64,000 bases of DNA, taken from Didemnitutus sp041906465 (GTDB lineage: Bacteria; Verrucomicrobiota; Verrucomicrobiia; Opitutales; Opitutaceae). The stretch covers positions 186,001-250,000 of the forward strand of contig JAYRJE010000002.1 of the NCBI GenBank assembly GCA_041906465.1, in the 5' to 3' direction. Position numbers and translations under genes: made by a program. Positions within the stretch are counted from its first letter, which is position 1. The number at the start of each line of letters is the position of its first letter. Of the stretch, positions 9,380 to 20,629 are shown one piece after another. The notes beneath the pieces are model-generated. The model ran no database searches, had not been told where the DNA came from, and saw nothing but the letters and a program-made list of their open reading frames with translations.

Positions 9380-10177
9380 TCACCACTCGAACGCGGCGCT
9401 GCCTTCGCCCGGCGCCACGACCGAGAACTTGCACCGCAGCGCTGCCAGCGCGGGACCGCAAGCGGCTTCGACCGCGGCGGGGGAGTTACAATCGCGGCTC
9501 AGGTGCGCGAAGAACACGTGGCGCCAACGCGGATTCGCGACTGACGACAACAGCTCGCGCGCAGCCTCGTTGGAAAGATGGCCGTGCCGGCCGTTGATGC
9601 GCTGCTTCACGGACCACGGCCGTTTCGTGTCGGCCTCGAGGAGGCGCGGGCAATAGTTGGCCTCGATCACGAGCACGTCGGCCTCGCGCACGCGTTCGCG
9701 GACATGTTGCGGGGCGTGGCCGAGGTCGGTCAGCCAGGCGAGCGTGCGGCGCGGCGTGAAGAGATCGCCCTCGTGTCCGTGGGAGATGAAAAAGCCGACG
9801 GGATCCTGCGCGTCGTGCGGCACCGAGAACGAGCTCACGTCGAGATCGCGAAAGCGGAACGTCGCACCGGTCTCGAACACCTGCCAGTTCGCCCGGTGTT
9901 TGAGCGAACGCTGGACCGCTTGCGCCGTGGCGTTGTTGGCGAAGACCCGGATGTGGGGATGTTTCGCGAGTCCACCGAGTCCGGAGGCGTGATCGCCGTG
10001 CTCGTGCGTCAGAAAGATCGCGTCGATGCGCTCGAGCGACTCGCCGGCGGCCGCGAGCATTTCGCCGAGGCGCCGCGCAGAAAACCCGGCGTCGACGAGC
10101 ACGCGAGTGTCGTCGGTCGTGAGGAGAGCGGCGTTGCCATTGCTGCCGCTGCCGAGAATGCGAAAGCGCACGGGCAT
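9380..10177 (-). CDS. MBL-fold metallohydrolase (YycJ/WalJ-like)
   Basis: 265 residues. It opens with MPVRFRILGSGSNGNAALL, the typical start of the YycJ/WalJ group of metallo-beta-lactamase fold proteins. The zinc-binding HxHxDH motif is THEHGDHASGLGG (about 57-69), and later His/Asp ligands occur in SVPHDAQDPVGF and LSNEAA. YycJ is a cytoplasmic nuclease-like phosphodiesterase linked to DNA repair and cell-wall control in Firmicutes. Whether that holds here is inference. It sits alone between pyk and an acyltransferase on the same strand. Confidence 0.88.
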   Translation of the reverse strand: MPVRFRILGSGSNGNAALLTTDDTRVLVDAGFSARRLGEMLAAAGESLERIDAIFLTHEHGDHASGLGGLAKHPHIRVFANNATAQAVQRSLKHRANWQVFETGATFRFRDLDVSSFSVPHDAQDPVGFFISHGHEGDLFTPRRTLAWLTDLGHAPQHVRERVREADVLVIEANYCPRLLEADTKRPWSVKQRINGRHGHLSNEAARELLSSVANPRWRHVFFAHLSRDCNSPAAVEAACGPALAALRCKFSVVAPGEGSAAFEW

Positions 10178-10239
10178 CGCGGCGATTGAGCGGCGCGCGC
10201 GCGGCGCGGAGCAAGGGAAAACTCGGAAAAACGCGCGCG

Positions 10240-11325
10240 TCAGGCGGCCAGGCGTCGCGGCACGGCGGCGCCGTCGGGCGCGCGGGATTCAAAGCGTTCT
10301 TTCAACCGCAGGAACGGCTGCTCCAACACATGGAACGACAGCGACGCGGCGCCGAAGGTGAGTGCGAGCTTCAGCGGCAGCTTCTCCATCAGCGTCCAAT
10401 TGGGCAGCGCCTGTTCCACGATGAAATAGATCGGCAGGTGCAGCAGATAAATGCCGTAGGAAATGCGACCGATGTAAACCAGCGGCGCCCACGATAGCGG
10501 TCGCGCCAGCAGCGAGTGCCGCCCGAGCACGAGGTCGGCGAGCACGAGCGCCGACGCGACGGCGATGATCACGTAGCCGAAGCGTCCCATCCACGGGCTA
10601 TACCACGTGACGATGCGCGGCGTCGCGAGGATCACGAGCAGCGCTCCCGGCGCGAGCAATCGTCCGAGCCAGCGACTCGCGGTCTCGCTGAGACCTTCGG
10701 CGGAGAGCGAGCGCGTGAAATACGCGAGCGCGGCGCCGGCCATCAGGCTGTCCATGCGCGTATCGAGGCCGTAGTTGATGCGCTCGTCGGAATAAATGCC
10801 GACCATGCCGGCGCGATAGACGGCGATGACGAGCGCTCCGATCACGAGCACGAAGCCGCGCGTGCGCGCGTCCGACGCGCGGCGCTCGAGCAGGAGCACC
10901 ACCGCGGGCCAGAGCAGGTAGAACTGCTCCTCGACGGCGAGCGTCCAGCAATGCAGGAGCCAGGTGAGGTCCGTGTCCGAGAACGCGCGGACCCAGTTGG
11001 CGGAGTAGGTGAGCGCGATGCCGATCGCGGTCCACGGTGCGCGGCCGAGCGTGAGCCATTGCCAGAGACCGACGAACGCGCACGTCAGCACGAGGCAGGG
11101 GCCGAGACGCAGGAAGCGACGCACGTAGAAATTGCGGAAGCTCAGCCGCCCGGTCGCGCCCGTCTCGGCGGCGAGGATGCTCGTGATGAGAAATCCGCTG
11201 AGCACGAAAAACAGGTCGACGCCCACGCCGCCGCTGCGGAACCACGGAACGCCGCCGTGCGCGGCGAGAACGATGCCGACGGCGATGAAACGCACGCCGT
11301 CGAGCGGTCGAAAGTAGCGATGCAT
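10240..11325 (-). CDS. Acyltransferase 3 family membrane protein (OafA/YrhL-like)
   Basis: 361 residues with about ten membrane segments. The N-terminal signature RPLDGVRFIAVGIVLAAHGG carries the conserved RxxxR-like block and histidine of acyltransferase family 3. FFVLSGFLITSILAAE follows, as expected. RRFLRLGPCLVL gives the conserved basic patch. These proteins move acyl groups onto sugars of lipopolysaccharide, exopolysaccharide or peptidoglycan at the inner membrane. No SGNH domain is fused to the C-terminus. The acceptor cannot be told from sequence, though the downstream nucleotide-sugar genes suggest a surface glycan. Confidence 0.9.
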   Translation of the reverse strand: MHRYFRPLDGVRFIAVGIVLAAHGGVPWFRSGGVGVDLFFVLSGFLITSILAAETGATGRLSFRNFYVRRFLRLGPCLVLTCAFVGLWQWLTLGRAPWTAIGIALTYSANWVRAFSDTDLTWLLHCWTLAVEEQFYLLWPAVVLLLERRASDARTRGFVLVIGALVIAVYRAGMVGIYSDERINYGLDTRMDSLMAGAALAYFTRSLSAEGLSETASRWLGRLLAPGALLVILATPRIVTWYSPWMGRFGYVIIAVASALVLADLVLGRHSLLARPLSWAPLVYIGRISYGIYLLHLPIYFIVEQALPNWTLMEKLPLKLALTFGAASLSFHVLEQPFLRLKERFESRAPDGAAVPRRLAA

Positions 11326-11404
11326 GCGCCGCCTTTCTGGCGGGTAATTGCGAGCGTCGGCAAAGGTTTTCCGAGTGAATAATCAGTCGAGCGGCGAAAG
11401 CACC

Positions 11405-11485
11405 GCGCGATGAATTTTCATCGCGCGCGTGCGGAGATGGAACGCGTTGACTTCAACCCGTGCGGGTCGCGTTGAGGTCAATGCG
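11405..11485. repeat. Two adjacent inverted repeats
   Basis: GCGCGATGAA (11405-11414) and TTCATCGCGC (11417-11426) are perfect 10-base arms around TT. Next to them, 11443-11460 and 11468-11485 pair at about 15 of 18 positions (CGCGTTGACTTCAAC against GTTGAGGTCAATGCG). They lie between the acyltransferase start and the end of the kinase/uridylyltransferase gene. Neither has a T run, so they could be operators, RNA structures or repeat relics. Confidence 0.5.
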
Positions 11486-11513
11486 ATCCCCCGTCAGCGC
11501 GACGAGGTCTCGC

Positions 11514-14837
<3,324 letters not shown>

Positions 14838-14860
14838 GGCTCAGTCGAGACGAAGCGGGT

Positions 14861-14978
14861 TAACCACAGATGAACACGGATGCACACAGATGGGGGCGCT
14901 CCTGTGCACGCTCGGAACGGATGCCGGCAGCGCCGTCGTCTTCACCTGATCTGTGTTCATCTGGGTCTATCTGTGGTT
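14861..14978. repeat. Inverted pair of three-unit decamer repeats
   Basis: The left arm (14862-14891) has units AACCACAGAT, GAACACGGAT and GCACACAGAT. The reverse complement of the right arm (about 14947-14978) has AACCACAGAT, AGACCCAGAT and GAACACAGAT. Both arms show a 10-base period and lower GC than the surroundings. They bracket about 55 bases in the gap between two minus-strand genes. Transcription through them could fold a long imperfect hairpin. Confidence 0.8.
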
Positions 14979-14998
14979 TTCGAACGATTGGTTCCTGC

Positions 14999-15844
14999 TC
15001 AGTCGGCGCGGACGGCGAGGAGTTCGACCAGTTGCGTGAGCACGAGGTCGCGATCGCGGCCGGCGAGCGAGAGGGCGAGCTGGGCCGTGAGCAGGCCGTA
15101 AGGTGCACCGATGTCGTAGCGGCGACCCGCGACGGCGAGCGCGAGATAACGGCGGCGCGCCGCCAGCGCGTGCAGGGCGGGGGAGAGGCCGAGGTTTTTC
15201 TCCGGCGCCGCGGCCCGCTGCTCCTCGAGCAGAGAGAAAATCTCGCCGTCCAGCACGTGAAGGCCGAAGAAGCACAGATAAAAACCGGCGCGCAGGCCGG
15301 GCACGATGAGGCGTTGCTCCGCGAGGGTCGGCGTGGGTTTTTCGAGGACGGTCTCGATTTGGTAGAGCGAGAGTTCGCCGCTCGTGACGAGGCGGCCACC
15401 GACGGCGCCGTAAGAGGTGAGCAGGCCTTCGCGCGTCGCCTGCACGGCGGACACGGGGGCGTTTTCCGCGGCGGCGGCATCGATGAGCTGCCGGGCGCAG
15501 CTCGTTGTGCCGGACGCGACAGGCAGGTGGTCGCCCACGAGGTGGAGGAACGGGTCAGGGCCGCAGAAATCTTTTCCGCACAGCAGGGCGTGGCCGTAGC
15601 CGCGCGCGGCGGGTTGCGGAACGAAGCGCACCTGGCTGCGCAGCGGACCGCACGCGGTCGCATAAGCCTCTTCGTCGCCAGGACACACGATGACGGCGAA
15701 CTCCTCGACTCCGGCGCTGGCCGCCTCCGCGAGCACGATGTGTAGGGCGGATTTGGTTTCGCCGTCGCGATCGACGAGCGTCTGGAGCGGCAGGGTGCGC
15801 TGCTTGGGATTCGCGGCGGTGATCAGGGCTTTGCGGATTTTCAT
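14999..15844 (-). CDS. Nucleotidyltransferase, GalU/UTP-glucose-1-phosphate uridylyltransferase-like
   Basis: 281 residues. The N-terminus MKIRKALITAANPKQRTLPLQ fits the family's KAVIPAAGxGTRxLP line, but glycines of the usual nucleotide loop are replaced (ITAANPKQR). FVPQPAARGYGHALLCGKDF and FLHLVGDHLP match the UTP-binding and catalytic-Asp segments of GalU-type enzymes. RRYDIGAPYGLLTAQLAL is the typical C-terminal block. It should join a nucleoside triphosphate to a sugar-1-phosphate in the cytoplasm. It is first in line with the kinase/uridylyltransferase fusion on the same strand. The altered loop makes reduced or changed specificity possible. Confidence 0.85.
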   Translation of the reverse strand: MKIRKALITAANPKQRTLPLQTLVDRDGETKSALHIVLAEAASAGVEEFAVIVCPGDEEAYATACGPLRSQVRFVPQPAARGYGHALLCGKDFCGPDPFLHLVGDHLPVASGTTSCARQLIDAAAAENAPVSAVQATREGLLTSYGAVGGRLVTSGELSLYQIETVLEKPTPTLAEQRLIVPGLRAGFYLCFFGLHVLDGEIFSLLEEQRAAAPEKNLGLSPALHALAARRRYLALAVAGRRYDIGAPYGLLTAQLALSLAGRDRDLVLTQLVELLAVRAD

Positions 15845-16017
15845 GGGCGAGCCGAGGAGTGCGCATCGTCGCCAGCGGCGTCGGAGCGGGCAACGGCGAA
15901 CTTACGGAATCGGCTCAACGGGCGCGAAGTCCTCCGCCGTCGATCGGCGCGCGCAGGCTCGCGGTGCTTGGCGGCGCAGTTGACGCGCGCCGGAAACTGG
16001 ATTGGCTCGTCCCTCCC

Positions 16018-16527
16018 ATGGCCAAGAAGCGTTCCGCCCCCTCGCGTCGCCCTGCCACCGCGGTTGCGGCGGCGCCGGCGGTCGTGCGTCCGATGCAGGG
16101 GGTGGTGACGATCACGCGGCAGGTGCATTTCAATTCCGCGCATCGGCTCTACAACCCGACGAAGAGCCTCGCGTGGAACCAGCAGCAGTATGGCCTGTGC
16201 ACCAACCCGCACTGGCACGGGCACAATTACGTGCTGGAGGTTTCGTTGCGCGGTCAGCCCGATCCGGTCACCGGCTACATCATCGATCTGGCCGAATTGA
16301 AGCGCATCCTGCACACCGCGATCGTCGACAAGTGCGATCACCGCAACCTGAACGACGAGGTCGATTTCCTGCGCGGCGTCATTCCGTCGACGGAGAATCT
16401 CGTGATTGCGTTCTGGAACGAGATCGAGCCGCACGTGCGGCACCTGCGGCACGCCAAGCTCCATTGCGTGCGCCTCTACGAAACGCCGCGCAACTTCGCC
16501 GAATATTTCGGCCCCGCGGCAACCTGA
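16018..16527 (+). CDS. 6-pyruvoyl-tetrahydropterin synthase / QueD-like
   Basis: 169 residues from MAKKRSA, after a non-conserved leader frame. A basic, alanine-rich tail of about 25 residues precedes the enzyme. Zinc ligands are His in FNSAHRLYN and the HxH of NPHWHGHNY, with the catalytic-type Cys in YGLCTNP. KCDHRNLND and PSTENLVIAFWNEI complete the family pattern. It acts on 7,8-dihydroneopterin triphosphate, giving either 6-pyruvoyl-tetrahydropterin or 6-carboxy-tetrahydropterin. FolE2, which makes that substrate, starts 54 bases downstream. The following SDR gene tips the balance towards a biopterin route, but QueD function cannot be excluded. Confidence 0.9.
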   Translation: MAKKRSAPSRRPATAVAAAPAVVRPMQGVVTITRQVHFNSAHRLYNPTKSLAWNQQQYGLCTNPHWHGHNYVLEVSLRGQPDPVTGYIIDLAELKRILHTAIVDKCDHRNLNDEVDFLRGVIPSTENLVIAFWNEIEPHVRHLRHAKLHCVRLYETPRNFAEYFGPAAT

Positions 16528-16581
16528 ACTTTCCGGGCGGTCACGTCACCCGCCTCACCCAACCAAAAACGTCACCTCGTC

Positions 16582-17553
16582 ATGAAACAGATGTATCTCC
16601 ACCGGTCGAACTGCGGGAAGGAAGCGCCGATCAAGCGCCGCTACGATCGCAAGTTCAAGCCGGACGCCGCCTACCGCGCCACGCTGCCCGACATGATGGA
16701 GGTGGCCCACGAGACGATTCAGGGTGCGCACGTGCCGATCCAGCAGGTCGGCATCCACAACTTCAAACTCCCGCTCAAATACCGCACGAAAAAGGGCGAG
16801 ACGCTCACGCTGGAGACCAGCGTCACCGGCACGGTGTCGCTCGAGGCCGAGTTGAAGGGCATCAACATGAGCCGCATCATGCGGACCTTCTACGACCACA
16901 AGGACGAGGTCACCACCGGCGAGTGGATGGGCAAGGTGTTGAAAAACTATCTGCGCAACATCCAGAGCAAGGACGCGCGGCTGAAGATTTCGTTTTCGTA
17001 TCCGATGCTGCGCCCGAGCCTGCGCACCGGGCTCGAAGGCTACCAGTTCTACAACGTCGCGTTCGAAGGCGTGATGACGCGCGACGGACGCTACCGGCGC
17101 TTCATCCATTTCGATTTCGTCTATTCGTCCGCCTGCCCGTGCTCGGCGGAGTTGACCGAGCACGCCCGGGACAAGCGCGGGGCCTACGGCGTGCCGCACT
17201 CGCAGCGCTCGAAGGCGCGCGTCACGCTCGAGGAGGCCGAGGGCAAAAAAATCTGGATCGAGGACGTGCATGCGCTCTGCCTCCAGGCGCTGCAGACCGA
17301 GACGCAGGTCATGGTGAAGCGCGAGGACGAGCAGGCGTTTGCCGAGCTCAACGGCGCCTACCTCAAGTTCGTCGAGGACGCGGCGCGCCAGCTCTATCTC
17401 GCCTTCGATGCCGACAAGCGCATCGCCGATTTTCGCATCGCGTGCACGCACCTCGAGTCGCTGCACTCACATGATGCCGTCAGCGTGATCTGCAAAGGCG
17501 TGAAAGGCGGTTTCAACGCCGACTTCATGGACTTTGGCCAGTTGCTCTGCTGA
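16582..17553 (+). CDS. folE2: GTP cyclohydrolase FolE2
   Basis: 323 residues. This metal-flexible type IB GTP cyclohydrolase opens GTP to dihydroneopterin triphosphate, the first committed step to folate, queuosine and biopterins. The conserved cysteine loop SSACPCSAEL, the preceding FDFVYS strand and the histidines in THLESLHSHDA near the C-terminus are present. The N-terminal block VGIHNFKLPLKYR is also typical. It is flanked by the PTPS/QueD-like gene and, through a short membrane protein, an SDR. All lie on the plus strand with small gaps, so they are probably one transcript. Confidence 0.95.
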   Translation: MKQMYLHRSNCGKEAPIKRRYDRKFKPDAAYRATLPDMMEVAHETIQGAHVPIQQVGIHNFKLPLKYRTKKGETLTLETSVTGTVSLEAELKGINMSRIMRTFYDHKDEVTTGEWMGKVLKNYLRNIQSKDARLKISFSYPMLRPSLRTGLEGYQFYNVAFEGVMTRDGRYRRFIHFDFVYSSACPCSAELTEHARDKRGAYGVPHSQRSKARVTLEEAEGKKIWIEDVHALCLQALQTETQVMVKREDEQAFAELNGAYLKFVEDAARQLYLAFDADKRIADFRIACTHLESLHSHDAVSVICKGVKGGFNADFMDFGQLLC

Positions 17554-17569
17554 GCGGCCGGCGCTCGCC

Positions 17570-17848
17570 ATGTGGCAGGAGCTCACGCGCGGCACCGCCT
17601 TGCTGACAACGGCGGCGCTGTGCCTGACGGTCGGCTTTTTCCTCTGGCGGGTGAATCACGCGTTCAAGCATGCGTTTCGTCACCGCGAAAACTACGCGGA
17701 AAACCTGCGGCGCGCCGGCCGCGCCGAGGAGGCGGACCGCGTCGCCGCTGAAACGCGCGGACTGACGCGGCGCCTGCCGCTTTACGGCAAGATTCTCGTC
17801 GTCGCGGGTCTCGCGCTCGGCATGTTGGGTCTGCTTCGCCTCCGATGA
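17570..17848 (+). CDS. Small two-helix membrane protein of the pterin cluster
   Basis: 92 residues from MWQELTRG. The longer frame overlaps folE2 and has no conserved look. Two hydrophobic helices (about residues 8-27 and 72-90) flank a highly charged loop (VNHAFKHAFRHRENYAENLRRAGR, here abbreviated by its ends). Its stop overlaps the ATG of the SDR gene by four bases, which implies translational coupling. I do not recognise a family. Its position between FolE2 and the reductase hints at, but does not prove, a link to the pathway. Confidence 0.7.
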   Translation: MWQELTRGTALLTTAALCLTVGFFLWRVNHAFKHAFRHRENYAENLRRAGRAEEADRVAAETRGLTRRLPLYGKILVVAGLALGMLGLLRLR

Positions 17849-18567
17849 AAAAGTCCGCTCCCGCTCCCGCTGTCCTCGTGACCGGTGCCTCGCAAGGCAT
17901 CGGTGCGGCGCTCGCCCGCGTGTTCGCCGCCGAAATCCCCGGCGTGCGCCTCGCCCTCGTGGCGCGCAATGCCCGCAACCTGCGGGTCGTGGCGGCCGAG
18001 TGCACGGGACTCGGCGCGGAGGCGGCGACGTTCGCGTGCGATGTCAGCGACGAGGACGCGGTGGCGAAGCTCGCGCGGGCCGTCGCGAAGCGCTTCGGCG
18101 CCGTGGACGTGTTGATCAACAATGCCGGCGCGTTCACGCAGGCGAAATTCGTCGATACTTCCGTGGCGGACTTCGACCGCATGATCGCGGTGAACCTCCG
18201 CAGCGCGTTCCTCGTCACGCGTGCGTTCGTGCCCGCGATGGTCGAGCGGCGCAGCGGCGACGTTTTTTTCATGAGTTCGATCGCCGGGCTCGGCGCGTAT
18301 CCGAATGCGGCGGCGTATTGCGCCGCGAAGTTCGGCGTCACGGGCCTCGCGCAAGTGTTGCGCGCCGAGACGCGCGACGCGGGCGTGCGCGTGTGCTGCG
18401 TGCATCCGGGGGCGACGTGGTCGCCGTCGTGGAGCGGCAGTGGCGTGGCGCCGGAGCGCATCATGCCGGCCGAGGATGTGGCGCGCGCGTTTTTGGATGT
18501 TTATCGGCTCGGTCGATCCACCGTGGTCGAGGAGATCGTCTTGCGTCCGCAACGAGGCGATCTTTGA
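17845..18567 (+). CDS. Short-chain dehydrogenase, possible sepiapterin-type reductase
   Basis: 240 residues, classical SDR length. The NAD(P) loop is TGASQGIG (about 12-19), NNAGA follows the fourth strand, and the catalytic Ser-Tyr-Lys set is SSIAG with YCAAK. Arginines in ALVARNARNLR favour NADPH. On sequence alone it is a generic oxidoreductase. Placed directly after PTPS and FolE2, it fits the final step of tetrahydrobiopterin synthesis, the reduction of 6-pyruvoyl-tetrahydropterin. That assignment is inference from context. The ATG overlaps the stop of the preceding small membrane gene. Confidence 0.85.
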   Translation: MKKSAPAPAVLVTGASQGIGAALARVFAAEIPGVRLALVARNARNLRVVAAECTGLGAEAATFACDVSDEDAVAKLARAVAKRFGAVDVLINNAGAFTQAKFVDTSVADFDRMIAVNLRSAFLVTRAFVPAMVERRSGDVFFMSSIAGLGAYPNAAAYCAAKFGVTGLAQVLRAETRDAGVRVCCVHPGATWSPSWSGSGVAPERIMPAEDVARAFLDVYRLGRSTVVEEIVLRPQRGDL

Positions 18568-18718
18568 CGCCGGGCTTCCCGATTTTTGTCAGGGCCGTTC
18601 GGGAGCGCGGCGAATTTTTCGGGCCAGGACTAGCCGAAAGCCCCTCCGGCAATCCCTCAATCGCGGGTAAATAAACTCGCGCAGACACAAGCTTCTTGCA
18701 GCGTTTTCCGCGACCGGC

Positions 18719-19558
18719 ATGAGCACTCCACGACTCAGCGCGCTTTTCTTTACCCTTTTCGCGGCGATCGCTGGGGATGGGCGTGCGCAGACGCTGCTGT
18801 TTCCGGATTTCACGTCGACGTCGGACTTGCTCCGTCTGAACGCGGCCCAGGCGGTTAACGGCGCCGTTTTGCTCGCGCAGAACCAGCAGGATCGCAGCGG
18901 TTCGTTCTTCACCAAGAGCCAGTATAACATCACGGGTTTCAGCGCCGCGTTCGAGTTTCGGATCTCGAGCCCGGGTGGCACCAACGACGGCATTGCGGCG
19001 GGAGCCGATGGCATCGCCTTCGTCGTGCAGCGCGCAGGGGAAACGGCTCTCGGTGGCAGCGGCGAAGGCATGGGCTACGGGCCCCGCGCGGGCACGCCCG
19101 GCATCGCCCACAGTGTCGCAGTCGAGTTTGATACCTTTAAGAATGGCTGGGATCCCAACTCGAACCACGTCGGCATCGACGCGAACGGCAGCCTCACCTC
19201 GCTCGCGACAACGAACGTGGCCACGGCGTTCGACAACGGCGCGAAGTGGTCGGTGTGGGTGGACTATAACGGGACCGTTCTGGAGGTGCGCGCGAGCACG
19301 GATGGCGTGCGGCCCGAGCTGGCGACGCTTTCGCACACGCTGGACATCGCGGCGACCATCGGCGGCTCGAGTGCCTACATCGGCTTCACGGGGGGCACCG
19401 GTCAGGCCTACGGCAAGCACGAGGTGCTGAGCTTCGCCTTTTCGGACACTTACCTGAGCGGTGGCATCGCAGCCGTGCCGGAGCCGTCGACTTACGTCCT
19501 GGTTGCGCTTGGACTCGGGCTCGTCGGTCTGACGCTTTGGCGTCGGTCGCGCCGTTGA
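18719..19558 (+). CDS. PEP-CTERM protein with L-type (legume) lectin domain
   Basis: 279 residues. A signal peptide is followed by a lectin-like beta-sandwich. LLFPDFTSTSDLLRLNAAQ, ADGIAFVVQRAG, SVAVEFDTFKNGWDPNSNHVGID and WVDYNGTVLEV match bacterial L-type lectins, including Asp/Asn metal-sugar loop positions. The C-terminus is a canonical sorting tag: VPEPSTY, hydrophobic LVALGLGLVGLTLW, then RRSRR. It should be exported, bind surface or extracellular glycans, and be processed by the exosortase. A 151-base gap separates it from the SDR, so it is probably transcribed separately. Confidence 0.9.
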   Translation: MSTPRLSALFFTLFAAIAGDGRAQTLLFPDFTSTSDLLRLNAAQAVNGAVLLAQNQQDRSGSFFTKSQYNITGFSAAFEFRISSPGGTNDGIAAGADGIAFVVQRAGETALGGSGEGMGYGPRAGTPGIAHSVAVEFDTFKNGWDPNSNHVGIDANGSLTSLATTNVATAFDNGAKWSVWVDYNGTVLEVRASTDGVRPELATLSHTLDIAATIGGSSAYIGFTGGTGQAYGKHEVLSFAFSDTYLSGGIAAVPEPSTYVLVALGLGLVGLTLWRRSRR

Positions 19559-19785
19559 GACTGCTTCAGCGCGCCCGGCGCGTGAGCGCGGCGCCGCGAC
19601 GCAAAACAAGCGGCGCAGTCTGGTATGCCAAGGTTTCGGTCATGGGGGATTCCCCGAAAAATGGTGACGCGCGGTGCGGTCGGCGCGACGGCCGGGGCGG
19701 CGTTGCGGGAGGATTTTCGAGGACGTGGCGCGGCTTCGCTCGCGGCGGGCTTGCGGCGGCGGCGGTTCTTGGCGAAACATCGGGC

Positions 19786-20499
19786 GTGCCCTCTTTCCGT
19801 CCCACCGTGCTGGTCGTCGAAGACGAAGCCGGCATTGCCGAAACGATCCTCTACGCGTTGCGCACGGAGGGCTTCGACCCGGTGTGGAAAACGACCGGTC
19901 GCGAGGCACTGGCGGAGCTCGATGCGCGCGGAGTTGCGCTGGTGGTGCTCGATGTCGGTCTGCCCGACATGAGCGGTTTTGACGTGTGTCGCGAGTTGCA
20001 GCGCCGCACGACAGTGCCGGTGATCTTCCTCACGGCGCGGGCGGGCGAAGTCGACAAGATCGTCGGCCTCGAACTTGGTGCCGACGATTATCTCGCGAAG
20101 CCGTTCAGTCCGCGCGAACTCACGGCCCGCGTGCGCGCCGTGCTGCGGCGGACGAGTGGGCATGGCCGCGATGCGCCCGCGCTCGCGGCAGCGACCGCGG
20201 AGGCGCCGAGGGTTTGGACGCACGATGGGGCGCGGTGCCGGATCGCGTATCGCGGACGGGCGCTCGAGCTGACGCGCAACGAATACCGGTTGCTCGCGAC
20301 GTTGATTGCGGCGCCCGGTCGGGTGTATTCGCGCGATCAGTTGATGTCGGCGGCGTGGGACGACCCTGGTGCCGCGCTCGATCGCACGGTCGACGCGCAC
20401 GTGAAGACGGTGCGCGCGAAGCTGCGCGAACTCGCTCCCGACGCCGATCCGATCGTGACGCACCGCGGGTTGGGGTATTCGGTGCGGGAGGAGACGTGA
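19786..20499 (+). CDS. creB: Response regulator CreB-like (OmpR family)
   Basis: 237 residues from the GTG at 19786. The open frame extends 83 codons upstream but that part is low-complexity, and the receiver domain starts right here (PTVLVVEDEAG). The acidic pocket (VVEDE), the phospho-accepting Asp in VVLDVGLPDMSG and the Lys in DDYLAKPFSPREL are present. A winged-helix OmpR-type DNA-binding domain occupies about 145-235 (LTRNEYRLLATL, RTVDAHVKTVRAKL). With the kinase and CreD downstream it forms a creBCD locus, which in enterobacteria responds to carbon source and envelope stress. Confidence 0.88.
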   Translation: MPSFRPTVLVVEDEAGIAETILYALRTEGFDPVWKTTGREALAELDARGVALVVLDVGLPDMSGFDVCRELQRRTTVPVIFLTARAGEVDKIVGLELGADDYLAKPFSPRELTARVRAVLRRTSGHGRDAPALAAATAEAPRVWTHDGARCRIAYRGRALELTRNEYRLLATLIAAPGRVYSRDQLMSAAWDDPGAALDRTVDAHVKTVRAKLRELAPDADPIVTHRGLGYSVREET

Positions 20500-20534
20500 A
20501 CGCCGTTGTTCACTGCGGCGATGCCCTTGGATGT

Positions 20535-20624
20535 GGGGCCGGTCGGAGACCGGCCCCGTTGGAGTCTCGCTCGCGCACCGAAAAGGCGAATGTCGCTGCA
20601 TTTGGGCCGGTCGGAGACCGGCCC
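20535..20624. repeat. Two copies of a GGCCGGTC-GGA-GACCGGCC hairpin
   Basis: Copy 1 pairs GGGGCCGGTC (20535-20544) with GACCGGCCCC (20548-20557), a perfect 10-bp stem with a GGA loop. Copy 2 (20604-20624) repeats it with a 9-bp stem. They lie 69 bases apart between creB and creC, the second ending 5 bases before the creC ATG. It could hide or expose the creC ribosome site, or be a REP-like element. Confidence 0.75.
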
Positions 20625-20629
20625 CGCCG

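Noticed and set aside
19537..19785. The 83-codon upstream extension of creB
   Set aside because: Arg/Gly/Ala low-complexity sequence before the receiver domain; the GTG at 19786 gives the normal length.
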